24,810 bases of DNA from JANNFX01 sp031380225 (GCA_031380225.1 JANNFX010000179.1:1-24810); one strand, 5' to 3'. Positions 7,481 to 16,738 are shown, counted from the first letter of the stretch. The notes: generated by a model from the sequence alone, not told the origin. Translations and numbers: made by a program.

Positions 7481-9157
7481 TCATTCGAAAGAAGGCCGTT
7501 GCCCGCTTTGACGCACGCCGTGCGGTTTGGTTAGAAACGCGGCAAGTCCGAATAGGCCGAGTTGGAGCAAGAACATCCAATCTCCAGCCCAGCCATAGAA
7601 TGGCTGATTCCGAGCCGCTGGCAGCGGACTGTCGATGACGCCCTGTACATTCATGCCGATCACAGAGCGCATCGAGCCATTGGCGTCGATCACGGCGGAA
7701 ATGCCATTGTTGGCCGCCCTGATCACGGGCAGGCCTTCTTCAACGGCGCGAACGCGAGCTTGATGCAGATGTTGGCGCGGGCCAGTCGTGTTTCCAAACC
7801 ATCCGTCATTTGTGACATTCAAAATGAATTGAGCACGAGGTTGGCTTTGGACGGCTTCGCCGGGAAATATGGCTTCATAACAAATAAGACTGGCTGCCGG
7901 CGGAAGACCCGGCACATTCAGGTTGGCACGGGGAGATTGTCCGGCCGCGAACCCGCCGCGCATTTTGACAATGTCGTCAAAGCCAAGTCGCTCCAATAGC
8001 CAAGGCCATGGCAAGTACTCACCGAATGGAACCAAGTGGATTTTGTCATAGATGGCAGACGGGCCGCCGCCAGGACCAAAGGCGATCAGACTATTGTACG
8101 CCTGTGGGGCGCCGCCAGTTGCGTCCTTCTTCACGCGCAGGGCTCCAGCCAGCAGATATGTATTTGTTCCCAGCATATCGCTAATGGCTGAAATTGCTTC
8201 CGGATAGTCGAGCGGACGGAACGGCATCGCGGCTTCCGGCCAGATCACATGCGTGATGCCGTCAAGCGAATTCTTAGTGCCATCGGGCGCTGTGCGCGAC
8301 AGATCAAGATGCAGGCGGAAATTGCTGCCTTGCTTATCTGGCAACCACTTTTCGCGCTGTGGAATACTAGGTTGAACGATGCGCAGTTTCACGCCCACTA
8401 CATCTGGCGCCAACGTTTCAGCGAGGCGATTTGCACCGAACAAGACTGCCAGCAGTAGAGGAAGAGCTGAGACCCAAACAAGCTTTCTCGCAGTATTGGG
8501 GGCGTCTTCGGTTAGCAAAACCAGCGGCGCAGCAAAGATCGTAACCGCCCAAAGCGATAAACTGTAGGTCCCGGTGATTGATGCCGATTGCATCAGTACG
8601 TCACTCGATGTCAGCGTATAGCCAAGAAGGTTCCACGGGAATCCAGTGAACAGGTGACCTCGCAGCCATTCGGCCAACGCAAGGGCGATCGCTAGCACAA
8701 TGAGCCGCGATAGACCCGGTTTCCAATAGCAAGCGGCTGCTGCGGTCGCAGCACCCCAAAAAACCGCAAGGGCGGCCGGCAATAGTGTGACGGCAAACGG
8801 CAGTAACCAGCCGAGTTTGTCAGCTTCGACCAAGAACGCCTCGCCGATCCAAAACAAGCCGGCCGCGAAATAACCAAAAGCGAACAGCCAGCCGGTCAGG
8901 AAGCATTGCTTGACTGCTGGCATTGACAATGCGGGCTGATTGCTGATGCCAACATCGAGTGACCAGACCAATACCGGCAGAGTTAGAAACATGACCGGCC
9001 AAAGATAGAACGGTGAAAGCGCCAGGACGGACGCCGCGCCAACTCCGATCAGGAGAACGGCCCGTCGCCATCCACTCGCGGTCATGACTGCCAATCGGAG
9101 GCGGGTCAGGCGCTCGGCAATTTCAATTGGCATTGGTGCCGTTGTGCGTGCCGTCAC
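7481..9157 (-). CDS. lnt: Apolipoprotein N-acyltransferase
   Basis: Adds the third acyl chain to the N-terminal cysteine of lipoproteins at the periplasmic face of the inner membrane. The 558-residue protein has several N-terminal spans, then a nitrilase-type periplasmic domain with the expected triad: Glu in IWPEAAMPF (about 308), Lys in YDKIHLVPFGEYLP (about 372) and Cys in SLICYEAIFPGE (about 424), and a final C-terminal span. Spacing of the three residues fits the E. coli enzyme. The start is GTG at 9155-9157, 7 nt after the CorC stop, with GAGGCGGAT in front as ribosome-binding site. Together with the CorC-like gene it forms the usual pair. Confidence 0.97.
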   Translation of the reverse strand: MTARTTAPMPIEIAERLTRLRLAVMTASGWRRAVLLIGVGAASVLALSPFYLWPVMFLTLPVLVWSLDVGISNQPALSMPAVKQCFLTGWLFAFGYFAAGLFWIGEAFLVEADKLGWLLPFAVTLLPAALAVFWGAATAAAACYWKPGLSRLIVLAIALALAEWLRGHLFTGFPWNLLGYTLTSSDVLMQSASITGTYSLSLWAVTIFAAPLVLLTEDAPNTARKLVWVSALPLLLAVLFGANRLAETLAPDVVGVKLRIVQPSIPQREKWLPDKQGSNFRLHLDLSRTAPDGTKNSLDGITHVIWPEAAMPFRPLDYPEAISAISDMLGTNTYLLAGALRVKKDATGGAPQAYNSLIAFGPGGGPSAIYDKIHLVPFGEYLPWPWLLERLGFDDIVKMRGGFAAGQSPRANLNVPGLPPAASLICYEAIFPGEAVQSQPRAQFILNVTNDGWFGNTTGPRQHLHQARVRAVEEGLPVIRAANNGISAVIDANGSMRSVIGMNVQGVIDSPLPAARNQPFYGWAGDWMFLLQLGLFGLAAFLTKPHGVRQSGQRPSFE

Positions 9158-9164
9158 ATCCGCC

Positions 9165-10190
9165 TCACGACGGATTGGGGGCGGATGTGGCCGCAGGCGG
9201 CATAGTCGAAGTTTTTGGCTTATGGACTTTTAGTTTTTTGACGCGCCGCGGGTCGGCGTCCAAGATTTCGAACTCAATTCCCGACGCGTGTTTCACCAAT
9301 TCGCCGCGCGCTGGGATGCGTCCGACAATAGCGAAGACTAAGCCGCTAATGGTGTCGATGTCTTCAATCTCATCGGGCTTCAATAGTGTAACTTTGAGCA
9401 TCTCTTCAAGATCAGCAACGGGTGTCCGGCCTGAAGCGATAATGCTTCCGCGCGCATCGGTGACGATCAAGGCGTCGTCGGCTTCGTCATGTTCGTCTTC
9501 AATATCACCGACGATCTGCTCAACGAGATCTTCGATTGTGACAAGGCCATCTGTGCCGCCGTATTCGTCGACGACCAATGCCATATGAATGCGGCTGGTT
9601 TGCATGCGGATTAGAAGGCTGGTCGCAGGCATGGACGGCGGCACATAGAGGAGTTGGCGGCGTATCTTGGCGGCTGATATCGGGCGTGAAAGATCAAGTT
9701 TTGCGACTTCGGGCATGTCGAGTGTGGACTTGTCACCATCGCTGGCTTCGGTCAGAGGCCGGCCGGCAGCCTCAGCAGTCAGAAAGCGCACGAGATCCTT
9801 GATGTGGATCATGCCGCGCGGATCATCAAGCGTCTCTTGATAGACTGGAACACGTGAAATGCCGGCCTTTTCGAAGGTCAATACCAACTCTCGCAACGGC
9901 TCGGTTTCATCGACGGCGATGATGTCAGCCCGTGGCACCATAATGTCGGCAACGGTTGATTTGCCAAACCGCATGATCCGCAGCAGCATCGTACGTTCTT
10001 CATGCGAGAACGCTTCAGCGGAAACGGCTTCATCTTTCTTGAGAGCGTGCTCAAGCGCCTCACGCAATGTCTTTGGGCCTTGTGACCCGAACCGGGTCTT
10101 CAGCGTTTCAATCCAGCCGGCGAACGCGTGACCGCGGCGTTCGTCGGCCGGGACGGCGGTCAATTTAATATCGGTGGTGTCGCTGCTCAT
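9165..10190 (-). CDS. CorC/TlyC-type CBS-domain protein
   Basis: A 341-residue soluble protein of the CorC/TlyC (hemolysin-like) family. After a variable N-terminal part of about 85 residues come two CBS domains, starting near VADIMVPRADIIAVDE and PATSLLIRMQTSRIHMALVV. The acidic linker EDLVEQIVGDIEDEHD is typical of the family. A C-terminal CorC_HlyC domain (FAD-binding-like fold) follows. No membrane spans are present, as for the E. coli YbeX type. It is linked to Mg/Co efflux and, in the ybeY neighbourhood, to ribosome metabolism; the exact role here is inferred from context. It begins 24 nt after ybeY and ends 7 nt before lnt, consistent with one operon. Confidence 0.93.
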   Translation of the reverse strand: MSSDTTDIKLTAVPADERRGHAFAGWIETLKTRFGSQGPKTLREALEHALKKDEAVSAEAFSHEERTMLLRIMRFGKSTVADIMVPRADIIAVDETEPLRELVLTFEKAGISRVPVYQETLDDPRGMIHIKDLVRFLTAEAAGRPLTEASDGDKSTLDMPEVAKLDLSRPISAAKIRRQLLYVPPSMPATSLLIRMQTSRIHMALVVDEYGGTDGLVTIEDLVEQIVGDIEDEHDEADDALIVTDARGSIIASGRTPVADLEEMLKVTLLKPDEIEDIDTISGLVFAIVGRIPARGELVKHASGIEFEILDADPRRVKKLKVHKPKTSTMPPAATSAPNPS

Positions 10191-10214
10191 GGGCTTTCTA
10201 AAGGTTGGCGTTGA

Positions 10215-10766
10215 TCAGATGGTATTGGCGGTTTCGGCGTAGGGATTGGCAATGCCGAGCGTGGCTAAAATTTCGACTTCAAGTGCTTCCATAACTTCGG
10301 CGTCATGATCGGTCTCATGATCGAAGCCGAGGAGATGCAACAGCCCATGCACGACCAAATGCTGGAGATGATCGGCGGGTGAGATATCTTGTTCGCGTGC
10401 TTCAGACAGCAGGGTTTCAAGTGCGAGCACCACGTCGCCAAGCGGCTGTGCTTCGCCATCATAAGTCGATGGTGCCGGTCCACTCGGGAACGACAACACA
10501 TTCGTCGCCTTGTCTTGGCCGCGATAGGTTGCGTTCAATTTTTGGACATTGGCGTTGCCGCTGAGCGCAATACATGCTTCGGCGCGGCGATGCGCTTTGA
10601 AATGTTCATGCGCTTCAAGTGCGCGGGCACCGTCTTCAATGAGGTGCTGGGTATGTTTGATCATTGACCAATCGCCGGCATCTTCAGCGATGTCCACAAC
10701 CAGCCATGCGCGAGGAACGGTGTTCGCTCGAGTGTTCGACGGTCTACTGTCGCTGTCGTCCGGCAT
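10215..10766 (-). CDS. ybeY: Endoribonuclease YbeY (rRNA maturation)
   Basis: Single-strand-specific metallo-endoribonuclease involved in 16S rRNA 3'-end maturation and ribosome quality control. The 183-residue protein contains the zinc motif HGLLHLLGFDHETDHD at about 137-152, with the three expected histidines, and the preceding signature LNATYRGQDKATNVLSFP. An N-terminal extension of about 20 polar residues precedes the first conserved strand; a later start is possible. It begins 2 nt after the phoH stop and is followed by the CorC-like gene, the conserved order. Confidence 0.97.
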   Translation of the reverse strand: MPDDSDSRPSNTRANTVPRAWLVVDIAEDAGDWSMIKHTQHLIEDGARALEAHEHFKAHRRAEACIALSGNANVQKLNATYRGQDKATNVLSFPSGPAPSTYDGEAQPLGDVVLALETLLSEAREQDISPADHLQHLVVHGLLHLLGFDHETDHDAEVMEALEVEILATLGIANPYAETANTI

Positions 10767-10768
10767 GA

Positions 10769-11779
10769 TCAGATTTTCTTGACCGGCGAGTTGGCTTCGT
10801 AAGCCTGCACTATGCGCAGAACGAGATCACGCCGAACCACGTCTTTGGCTTCGAAACGCACCGCTTCAATGCCTTTAATGCCGTTGAGGAACCCAACCGC
10901 TTCTTCAAGTCCAGATTTCATTCCTGGTGGCAAATCGATTTGCGAGGGGTCGCCGGTGACCACCATCTTCGAGTGTTCCCCCAATCGTGTCAGGAACATC
11001 TTCATTTGCATGGATGTTGAGTTCTGCGCTTCATCAAGAATGACGTAAGCGTTTGCAAGCGTGCGGCCACGCATAAACGCCAGCGGCGCCACTTCGATAA
11101 TGCCGGCTTCAAGATCGCGCTCGACTTTTTCAGGCGGCAGCACATCATAGAGTGCGTCGTACAACGGCCGCAGATAAGGATCGACTTTGTCGCGCATATC
11201 GCCGGGAAGGAAACCAAGCCGCTCACCAGCCTCAACTGCGGGGCGCGAGAGAATGATACGTTCGACGACGCCTCGTTCCAATGCCTGCGCCGCAGCCGCA
11301 ACCGCGATGTAAGTCTTGCCGGTTCCGGCCGGGCCGATGCCGAACACGAGGTCTGAAGCCTCTAGCGCGCGGATGTAAGTGCTTTGAGCCGGCGTGCGGG
11401 CTTTCACAACCCGGCGGCGCGTCGCGATTTGAGCTTGTCCGTCAGAGGGTCCGCTTTCCTGGCGCGCATGGCGGATCAGGCCGTCAAAATCTCCGGCACC
11501 GATATGCTCGCCCTTAGAAATGCGTTTGTAGAGCGTTTCCAGAACATCACGGGCAATGGCGCAGCCCGCTTCACTGCCTGTGAGAATGATGACGTTGCCA
11601 TGAGCGTGAGCACCAATGCCGAGCCTGTCTTCAATCAGGGCCAAGTGCGAGTCGTACTCACCCAGCAGCCGGGCCATCAGGCGATTATCTTCAAATGGCA
11701 CTACGACGCGCTTGTCGGAAGCTTGAGATTTCGTTGCGCGCCCGGCGCCGGAAACAGAAGAACCGCGTAGTCCTGTCAA
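10769..11779 (-). CDS. phoH: PhoH-like ATPase
   Basis: Cytosolic P-loop ATPase of the PhoH family, related to the helicase half of NTPases and associated with RNA metabolism through its ybeY neighbour. Walker A GPAGTGKT lies at about 146-153 and Walker B YVILDEAQN near 245, with PGDMRDKVDPYLRPLYDAL between them. I place the start at TTG 11777-11779, because GGAGG ends 6 nt upstream and the protein then has 336 residues, near the usual length. Longer readings up to 11962 overlap miaB and give an unconserved, Cys- and Pro-rich N-terminus. ybeY follows after 2 nt. Confidence 0.93.
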   Translation of the reverse strand: MTGLRGSSVSGAGRATKSQASDKRVVVPFEDNRLMARLLGEYDSHLALIEDRLGIGAHAHGNVIILTGSEAGCAIARDVLETLYKRISKGEHIGAGDFDGLIRHARQESGPSDGQAQIATRRRVVKARTPAQSTYIRALEASDLVFGIGPAGTGKTYIAVAAAAQALERGVVERIILSRPAVEAGERLGFLPGDMRDKVDPYLRPLYDALYDVLPPEKVERDLEAGIIEVAPLAFMRGRTLANAYVILDEAQNSTSMQMKMFLTRLGEHSKMVVTGDPSQIDLPPGMKSGLEEAVGFLNGIKGIEAVRFEAKDVVRRDLVLRIVQAYEANSPVKKI

Positions 11780-11900
11780 AGGTGGCCTCCAAAAAAGACT
11801 GCAGCGAGCCCTACAGACGCAACAATCCACTCCATGCGACATTATAGGACTGATCGCCAGGCCGAGGCAAACCCATTTATATAGCAATGGTGTGACGGAT

Positions 11901-13241
11901 TTAGTTGGGGATTGCGCCGGCCAAGCTATTGGCTCCGCAAGCGGTAATTTGGACCGGCACAATGTGCCCTAAAAGGCTCGGTTCGGCATCCGAATGCACC
12001 AATTGCAGGTAGGGTGAACGGCCGACGAGTTGGCCGGGATTGCGGCCGATCTTGTCAAATAACACCGGCACCGTTTTCCCAATAAAGGTCTCGTTGAACT
12101 TGGATTGTTGGCTGGCGAGCAAATCTTGCAAGCGCGTCAGCCGTTCGGATTTCACGGCCTCGGAGATTTGTTCATCAAGGCTCGCAGCCGGAGTGCCAGG
12201 ACGCGAGCTGTATTTGAACGAAAACGATTGCGCGAAGCCAATGTCGCGAATGAGGTCCAGGGTCTCTTCAAATTCGCGCTCGGTCTCACTTGGAAAGCCG
12301 ACGATGATGTCGGTCGAGAGCGCAATGTCAGGCCGCGCTGCGCGAATTTTTGCAATCAGGTCTCGGTACTCAGCGACGGTGTGTTTGCGATTCATGCCGG
12401 CGAGGATGCGATCGGATCCCGACTGAACTGGGAGATGCAGGAACGGCATCAGCTTTGACACGTCGCGATGGACCGCGATTAAATCGTCGCCCATGTCGCG
12501 CGGGTGGCTGGTCATGTATCGGAGCCGCTCAAGGCCTTCGATTTCAGCGAGCGTCCGGATCAATTCAGCCAGTGAAGCCGGGCGTCCGTTGGCATTGTCG
12601 CCGTGATACGCATTGACGTTTTGGCCGAGCAGCGTGATTTCACGCACGCCAGCAGCCACCAATCGCAGCGCTTCTTTTTTGATGTCTAGAACGGGGCGTG
12701 AATATTCCATGCCGCGCGTGTAGGGCACCACGCAAAAAGTGCAGAATTTATCGCAGCCTTCCTGCACGGTCAGAAAAGCTGTAGCGGATCGCGCTTGCCG
12801 GGCCTGAGGCAGGGACGCAAACTTATCGTCGTCTGGAAAGGCCGTGTCGACGATGCTCTGACCATCATGCTTGGCTTTGATGATAAGATCGGGCAGGCGG
12901 TGATAACTCTGCGGGCCGATGACAAGATCGACGGCGGGCACACGGCGCGCGATTTCGGCGCCTTCGGCTTGCGCAACACAACCCGCAACAGCAATCGCTG
13001 TATCTTTGCCGGACTTGGCGCGCACTTCCTTGATCTGCCGAATGCGGCCGAGGTCCGAATAGACTTTTTCAACCGCTTTCTCACGGATGTGACATGTGTT
13101 GAGAATGACGAGGTCTGCGTCTTCCAGGGTGTCTGTTTCGGAATAGCCGCGCGCCACCAGCGCTTCGCCCATGCGCTCGCTGTCGTAGACGTTCATTTGG
13201 CAACCAAACGTCTTGATCAAAACTTTTTTGGGTTCTGGCAC
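11901..13241 (-). CDS. miaB: tRNA-2-methylthio-N6-dimethylallyladenosine synthase
   Basis: Radical-SAM methylthiotransferase acting on i6A37 of tRNA. The three N-terminal cluster cysteines are Cys14 (TFGCQMN), Cys50 (NTCHIREKA) and Cys88 (VAGCVAQ). The radical-SAM CxxxCxxC is EGCDKFCTFC (Cys163, 167, 170). A C-terminal TRAM-type domain ends the 446-residue protein. The start is GTG with AGGGA 8 nt upstream. Together with tsaB in the same block this groups two A37 tRNA-modification functions. Gaps of 121 nt to phoH and 171 nt to plsC suggest extra promoters or leader sequence. Confidence 0.98.
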   Translation of the reverse strand: MPEPKKVLIKTFGCQMNVYDSERMGEALVARGYSETDTLEDADLVILNTCHIREKAVEKVYSDLGRIRQIKEVRAKSGKDTAIAVAGCVAQAEGAEIARRVPAVDLVIGPQSYHRLPDLIIKAKHDGQSIVDTAFPDDDKFASLPQARQARSATAFLTVQEGCDKFCTFCVVPYTRGMEYSRPVLDIKKEALRLVAAGVREITLLGQNVNAYHGDNANGRPASLAELIRTLAEIEGLERLRYMTSHPRDMGDDLIAVHRDVSKLMPFLHLPVQSGSDRILAGMNRKHTVAEYRDLIAKIRAARPDIALSTDIIVGFPSETEREFEETLDLIRDIGFAQSFSFKYSSRPGTPAASLDEQISEAVKSERLTRLQDLLASQQSKFNETFIGKTVPVLFDKIGRNPGQLVGRSPYLQLVHSDAEPSLLGHIVPVQITACGANSLAGAIPN

Positions 13242-13412
13242 GCCGATTTCCCTGAGTTAGCCCGAGGACGGGAGAGAATAACCGCGAGACTTGCAAAACC
13301 CGTTAATGATTCCGCGCTGCAACATAACGGCTTTTCAAGGTGAATAGAGGATTTTCGTTAGTCTCACTATGAGGCAAGCGCGCCCACAGAGGGCTTACTC
13401 ATTTTCGCGGTC

Positions 13413-14297
13413 TTATTGGAACCGGCCACTTTCAGCCTTGATTTTGGGGCTTGAACGGGGTGCGCCAGCGGTGGCAGCAACTTCAATCGGCACTGTGTCA
13501 TCCAGGCCGCGCAGAATTCGAATAACTGTTTCGCGTACTTGCTGCTCGGTATAGCGCGCCAGGTCCTTGCGGTCTTTGAACGACGTCAACGCCACTGGCG
13601 GGCCAATCCTGATCACGGCATCGAGCGGGCCGCGGCCCAGCGTTTGCCAGGCATGTCTGGTCATTTCCATATCGCCATACCAGCCGACATGTGGGCGTTG
13701 CTCGCGGCTTAACGGAATACCGCCGAGTTTGGTGTAGACGATAGCGATCGTCTGGACCGAGACGACTCTCGCTTCTGTTTGATGTGCGCCGTTCTTTTGG
13801 GACGGCATGGCAGCGGCAAACAATGTCGACAAAAACGGTAACACCCGGTTTCCATCGCTCGACGTACCCTCGGCAAAAAGGACAATGGTGTCGCTCTGCT
13901 TTAAGCGATTGGCAATTTCATTTGTGCTATCGCCGGTCGCCGAGCGCCGCTGCCGGTCGATAAAAACAGAGCGTTGCAGCTTGGCGAGCCATGACACAAA
14001 CGGCCACGTGCCGACTTCTTTTTTGGCAACGAACGATACTGGCGCAACCGCCGACAGCACTGGGATATCTAGCCACGACGTATGATTGGAAATCAACAGC
14101 ACAGGTGTATCGGGTTCAATGTGGCCTTCGATATCGAGTTTAATGCCAATCAAGCGGCACACTTGCCGGTGATACCAGTGCGGAAAATGACGGGCGCCCC
14201 AGGGCCATACTTTTGTGAATAGCCATTGCAGCGGCATCAGCGGGAGCGTGAGCGCCATGAAAGCCGCGAGAATGGAACCAGCACGTATTTTGCTCAT
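13413..14297 (-). CDS. plsC: 1-acyl-sn-glycerol-3-phosphate acyltransferase
   Basis: Membrane-bound acyltransferase forming phosphatidic acid from lysophosphatidic acid. N-terminal hydrophobic residues (about 8-27) anchor it. The catalytic HxxxxD motif is NHTSWLD (His72, Asp77), and the substrate motif FAEGTSSDG lies at 141-149. Length is 294 residues, slightly longer than usual because of a C-terminal polar tail. It starts 12 nt after the Fur-family gene stop and probably belongs to the same transcript. An ornithine-lipid-type acyltransferase is a less likely alternative. Confidence 0.93.
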   Translation of the reverse strand: MSKIRAGSILAAFMALTLPLMPLQWLFTKVWPWGARHFPHWYHRQVCRLIGIKLDIEGHIEPDTPVLLISNHTSWLDIPVLSAVAPVSFVAKKEVGTWPFVSWLAKLQRSVFIDRQRRSATGDSTNEIANRLKQSDTIVLFAEGTSSDGNRVLPFLSTLFAAAMPSQKNGAHQTEARVVSVQTIAIVYTKLGGIPLSREQRPHVGWYGDMEMTRHAWQTLGRGPLDAVIRIGPPVALTSFKDRKDLARYTEQQVRETVIRILRGLDDTVPIEVAATAGAPRSSPKIKAESGRFQ

Positions 14298-14309
14298 GCC
14301 GGTCTCAAA

Positions 14310-14768
14310 TCAATCAGGCTTTCTCTTGGTGTTCCGGTTGGCGGGCAGCGCCATGCCGAAAAGCTCAAGACGGTGGCCAACCAGTTGATAGCCGAGTTTG
14401 CGGGCGATTTCATCCTGCAAACGCTCGATCGCCTGATCTTGAAATTCAATCACGCGTCCGGTTGCGATGTCGATTAAGTGGTCGTGATGCGCGCGCGAGG
14501 TTGCTTCGTATTGACCACGGCCGCGGCCAAAGTCATGACGCTCAATAATGCCTTTGGCTTCGAAAAGTTTGACGGTGCGATACACGGTTGAAAGCGAAAT
14601 GCGTGCATCTTTGGAGTGCGCCCGGCGATGAACTTCCTCAACATCGGGATGATCATTGGCGTCGGCAAGCACGCGAGCGATGACGCGGCGTTGGCCGGTC
14701 ATTCTGAGGCCGTGCTCGTGGCAGCGGGTCTCGATCGTCGTCGATTGGGTCTGTTTAGAGCGGGGCAT
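14310..14768 (-). CDS. Fur-family metal-responsive regulator (Fur/Mur type)
   Basis: A 152-residue DNA-binding repressor with an N-terminal winged helix (RMTGQRRVIARVL, then ISLSTVYRTVKLFEAKG at 57-73) and a metal-binding HHDH at 94-97 followed by DIATGRVIEF. The only cysteine is Cys16; the structural CxxC pairs of E. coli Fur are absent. This is common in alphaproteobacterial Fur/Mur, which often senses manganese instead of iron. It is not Irr, since the N-terminal heme motif is missing. It lies 15 nt after rimI and 12 nt before plsC. Metal specificity cannot be read from sequence alone. Confidence 0.92.
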   Translation of the reverse strand: MPRSKQTQSTTIETRCHEHGLRMTGQRRVIARVLADANDHPDVEEVHRRAHSKDARISLSTVYRTVKLFEAKGIIERHDFGRGRGQYEATSRAHHDHLIDIATGRVIEFQDQAIERLQDEIARKLGYQLVGHRLELFGMALPANRNTKRKPD

Positions 14769-14783
14769 AGCTGCCTCACTAGC

Positions 14784-15290
14784 CTACTGTTTGGAGTTCG
14801 GAGTCTTGCCAATATCGAGCGCGAGCGTCAGTGCATCCATCGCATCAGTACTCTTGCGCTTATAGTAGCCTTTTCGAAGACCAACAGCAGCAAATCCTCG
14901 TTTCAGGTAAAGAGCCATCGCGGCGTCGTTGTCGGCGGCGACATCGAGGAACAGGCGCTTGATCTCGGCCCGTTCAAGGGCGCGTGTCAGGCCGTCCATC
15001 ATCCGCATGCCGATACCGTGGCGCTGCCATTCCGGGGCGACACCGATCGAGAGGATTTCGCCCTCGTCAGCCGCCATCTGCCCCATGATGAAGCCAACTG
15101 TCTGCCGCGAAAGGCCGTCGAAGGCCACGAATGCGGTTGATGCGGGATGATCCAGCATGACGCCAACCGTGCCTTCGCTCCACGTCTCCGCGAACAAGCG
15201 CGAGCGTAATTGAGCGATTTCGGCGGCGCGGTCCGGGCCAGCCCACAACAGGCTGACGTATTTCATGTCTTGCGGCTGTGGGGCGTTCAT
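14784..15290 (-). CDS. rimI: Ribosomal-protein-alanine N-acetyltransferase RimI
   Basis: GNAT acetyltransferase that acetylates the N-terminal alanine of ribosomal protein S18. The acetyl-CoA loop SIGVAPEWQRHGIGMRMM lies at 81-98, followed by FLDVAADNDAAMALYLKRGF. The start is ATG 15288-15290, overlapping the tsaB stop by 4 nt (ATGA); this gives 168 residues and begins MNAPQPQDMK. Longer readings up to 15509 would run through tsaB in another frame and are artefacts. The tsaB-rimI pair is conserved in many bacteria. Confidence 0.95.
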   Translation of the reverse strand: MNAPQPQDMKYVSLLWAGPDRAAEIAQLRSRLFAETWSEGTVGVMLDHPASTAFVAFDGLSRQTVGFIMGQMAADEGEILSIGVAPEWQRHGIGMRMMDGLTRALERAEIKRLFLDVAADNDAAMALYLKRGFAAVGLRKGYYKRKSTDAMDALTLALDIGKTPNSKQ

Positions 15291-16015
15291 TGGGCCCTCT
15301 CGAGGGATTTGCCGTCCTGCGGCTTGGCATCGGGCGGGCGGAGATACAGCGGCCGGGCGGGGAAGTTGGCGATTGTTTCTGGTCCATACAGTCTCACTGC
15401 GCCCATTCCGAGTGATAGGGCGCTTGGCTGCAGGTCTACAAATTTGACAGTCACGGGTAGGCCAAGATTCTTCCTCTCCGCCGCAACGAATTCTGCTCCT
15501 GAGCCGCAAATCGTGACGCTGCCTGCGCTGGCAAGACTTGCCGCGTCTGAGTAACTGAGCACTGACGGCTCATTGATCCGCTTCTGTTTTTCATCGAACA
15601 CCTGCACGTAAACCTGATCCTTCCGTGCATCCACGGCGATAATCAGCCGATCACCAAGTGTAGCTGTTTCATCCAGATTGCGTTGCGTTTGCGATGCGTC
15701 CAACGCCATGACTTCGAGGGTTGGTAAGCCCACAACTGGGATGCCGAGTGTGACGCCCATCGCGCGCGCGGCAGCAATGCCAATGCGCATTCCGGTGAAT
15801 GAGCCTGGCCCAGTTGTGACTGCGATGCGCTCAAGATCGCTGAACTTCAGCGAAGCTTCGGCCATGACGCGCTCAATCATCGGCATCAGTGCTTCGGCAT
15901 GACCAGTCTGGCGCCGTTCGAATTCTGTACAGAATTCGGTTTCGAATTCTTGAGCGGTGCGGCCAACCGCGACCGAGCACGCTCCAAAACATGTGTCCAT
16001 TGCGAGGATATTCAT
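15287..16015 (-). CDS. tsaB: tRNA threonylcarbamoyladenosine biosynthesis protein TsaB
   Basis: Partner of TsaD in making t6A37 in ANN-decoding tRNAs. The 242-residue protein has the ASKHA-fold start MNILAMDTCFGACSVAVG, the dimer-interface segment GHAEALMPMIERVM and the hallmark VTTGPGSFTGMRIGIAAARA at about 67-86. Its stop overlaps the rimI start by 4 nt. The nitroreductase gene ends 69 nt upstream. Confidence 0.97.
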   Translation of the reverse strand: MNILAMDTCFGACSVAVGRTAQEFETEFCTEFERRQTGHAEALMPMIERVMAEASLKFSDLERIAVTTGPGSFTGMRIGIAAARAMGVTLGIPVVGLPTLEVMALDASQTQRNLDETATLGDRLIIAVDARKDQVYVQVFDEKQKRINEPSVLSYSDAASLASAGSVTICGSGAEFVAAERKNLGLPVTVKFVDLQPSALSLGMGAVRLYGPETIANFPARPLYLRPPDAKPQDGKSLERAQ

Positions 16016-16084
16016 GGCCGCAAGGCTATACGCGGTTGCACCCGCTTTGCCAGCCGGAAATCGCCGATTTCCTGAGTTTTCAGC

Positions 16085-16675
16085 TTAAATGATACGGGCC
16101 ATGTCGTTGAAATTAAAGCGCGGAGAACGGGGGTGTACGCCCGATGGATCGCCATAGCCGAGGTTGCACAGGAAGTTCGACTTAACCTCTGTGCCGGCGA
16201 AGAATTGCTGATCGACGCCGGCATTGTCGAAGCCCGACATCGGTCCGCAATCGAGACCCAACGCGCGTGCCGCTAGGATGAAATAGCCGCCCTGCAACGT
16301 GCCGTTGCGGAACGCCGAGAGGTCGGAGAATTCCTTATTGCCGGTGAACCAAGACTTCGCATCCGCATGCGGATAGAGCATCGGCAAGTGGTCGTAGAAT
16401 TTCTGGTCATAGCCGATGATTGCAGTGGCGGGTGCTGCCATCGTCTTCTCGACGTTGCCATCCATCAGATACGGTTTGAGCTGCGCTTTCGCTTCGGCAG
16501 ATTTCACAAACACGATCCGCGCTGGGCTCATGTTGGCGCTGGTCGGCGCCCATTTCATGAGGTCGACGACATCGCGCAACAGCGCGTCCGGAACATCTTC
16601 CGAAGACCAAGCATTGTGTGTGCGGGCATCAAAAAACAGCTGCTTCAGTGCAGCGCCGTCTATGGATTTTGGCAT
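16085..16675 (-). CDS. Nitroreductase-family protein, RutE/HadB-like
   Basis: FMN-dependent NAD(P)H oxidoreductase of 196 residues. RutE-type members reduce malonic semialdehyde to 3-hydroxypropionate; other members are general nitroreductases. Signatures are THNAWSSEDVPDALL near the N-terminus, KWAPTSANMSPARIVFV (flavin binding) and ARALGLDCGPMSGFDNAGVD. I choose ATG 16673-16675 over the TTG one codon earlier. No strong ribosome-binding site is seen. No other rut genes are nearby, so a pyrimidine-degradation role is not supported. A 13-bp palindrome lies about 50 nt upstream. It interrupts the otherwise usual nfuA-tsaB neighbourhood. Confidence 0.9.
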   Translation of the reverse strand: MPKSIDGAALKQLFFDARTHNAWSSEDVPDALLRDVVDLMKWAPTSANMSPARIVFVKSAEAKAQLKPYLMDGNVEKTMAAPATAIIGYDQKFYDHLPMLYPHADAKSWFTGNKEFSDLSAFRNGTLQGGYFILAARALGLDCGPMSGFDNAGVDQQFFAGTEVKSNFLCNLGYGDPSGVHPRSPRFNFNDMARII

Positions 16676-16725
16676 CAATAAAAACCGGATTAGTTGGGTG
16701 TGTTAAAGGGATGACATGCGCAGCA

Positions 16726-16738
16726 TTGCGTGACGCAA
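16726..16738. promoter_or_regulatory. Possible operator upstream of the nitroreductase gene
   Basis: TTGCGTGACGCAA is a perfect palindrome with 6-bp arms around a central G, 50 nt before the nitroreductase ATG on the minus strand. The size and symmetry fit a dimeric repressor site. No regulator gene is adjacent to name a binding protein. Confidence 0.4.

Noticed and set aside
11780..11962. Longer PhoH N-terminus starting within miaB
   Set aside because: The extra 61 codons overlap the miaB 3' end, are rich in Cys and Pro and have no family character. TTG 11777-11779 has an excellent GGAGG.
15291..15509. Longer RimI N-terminus
   Set aside because: It would lie wholly inside tsaB in another frame. 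The 4-nt ATGA overlap gives the natural start.
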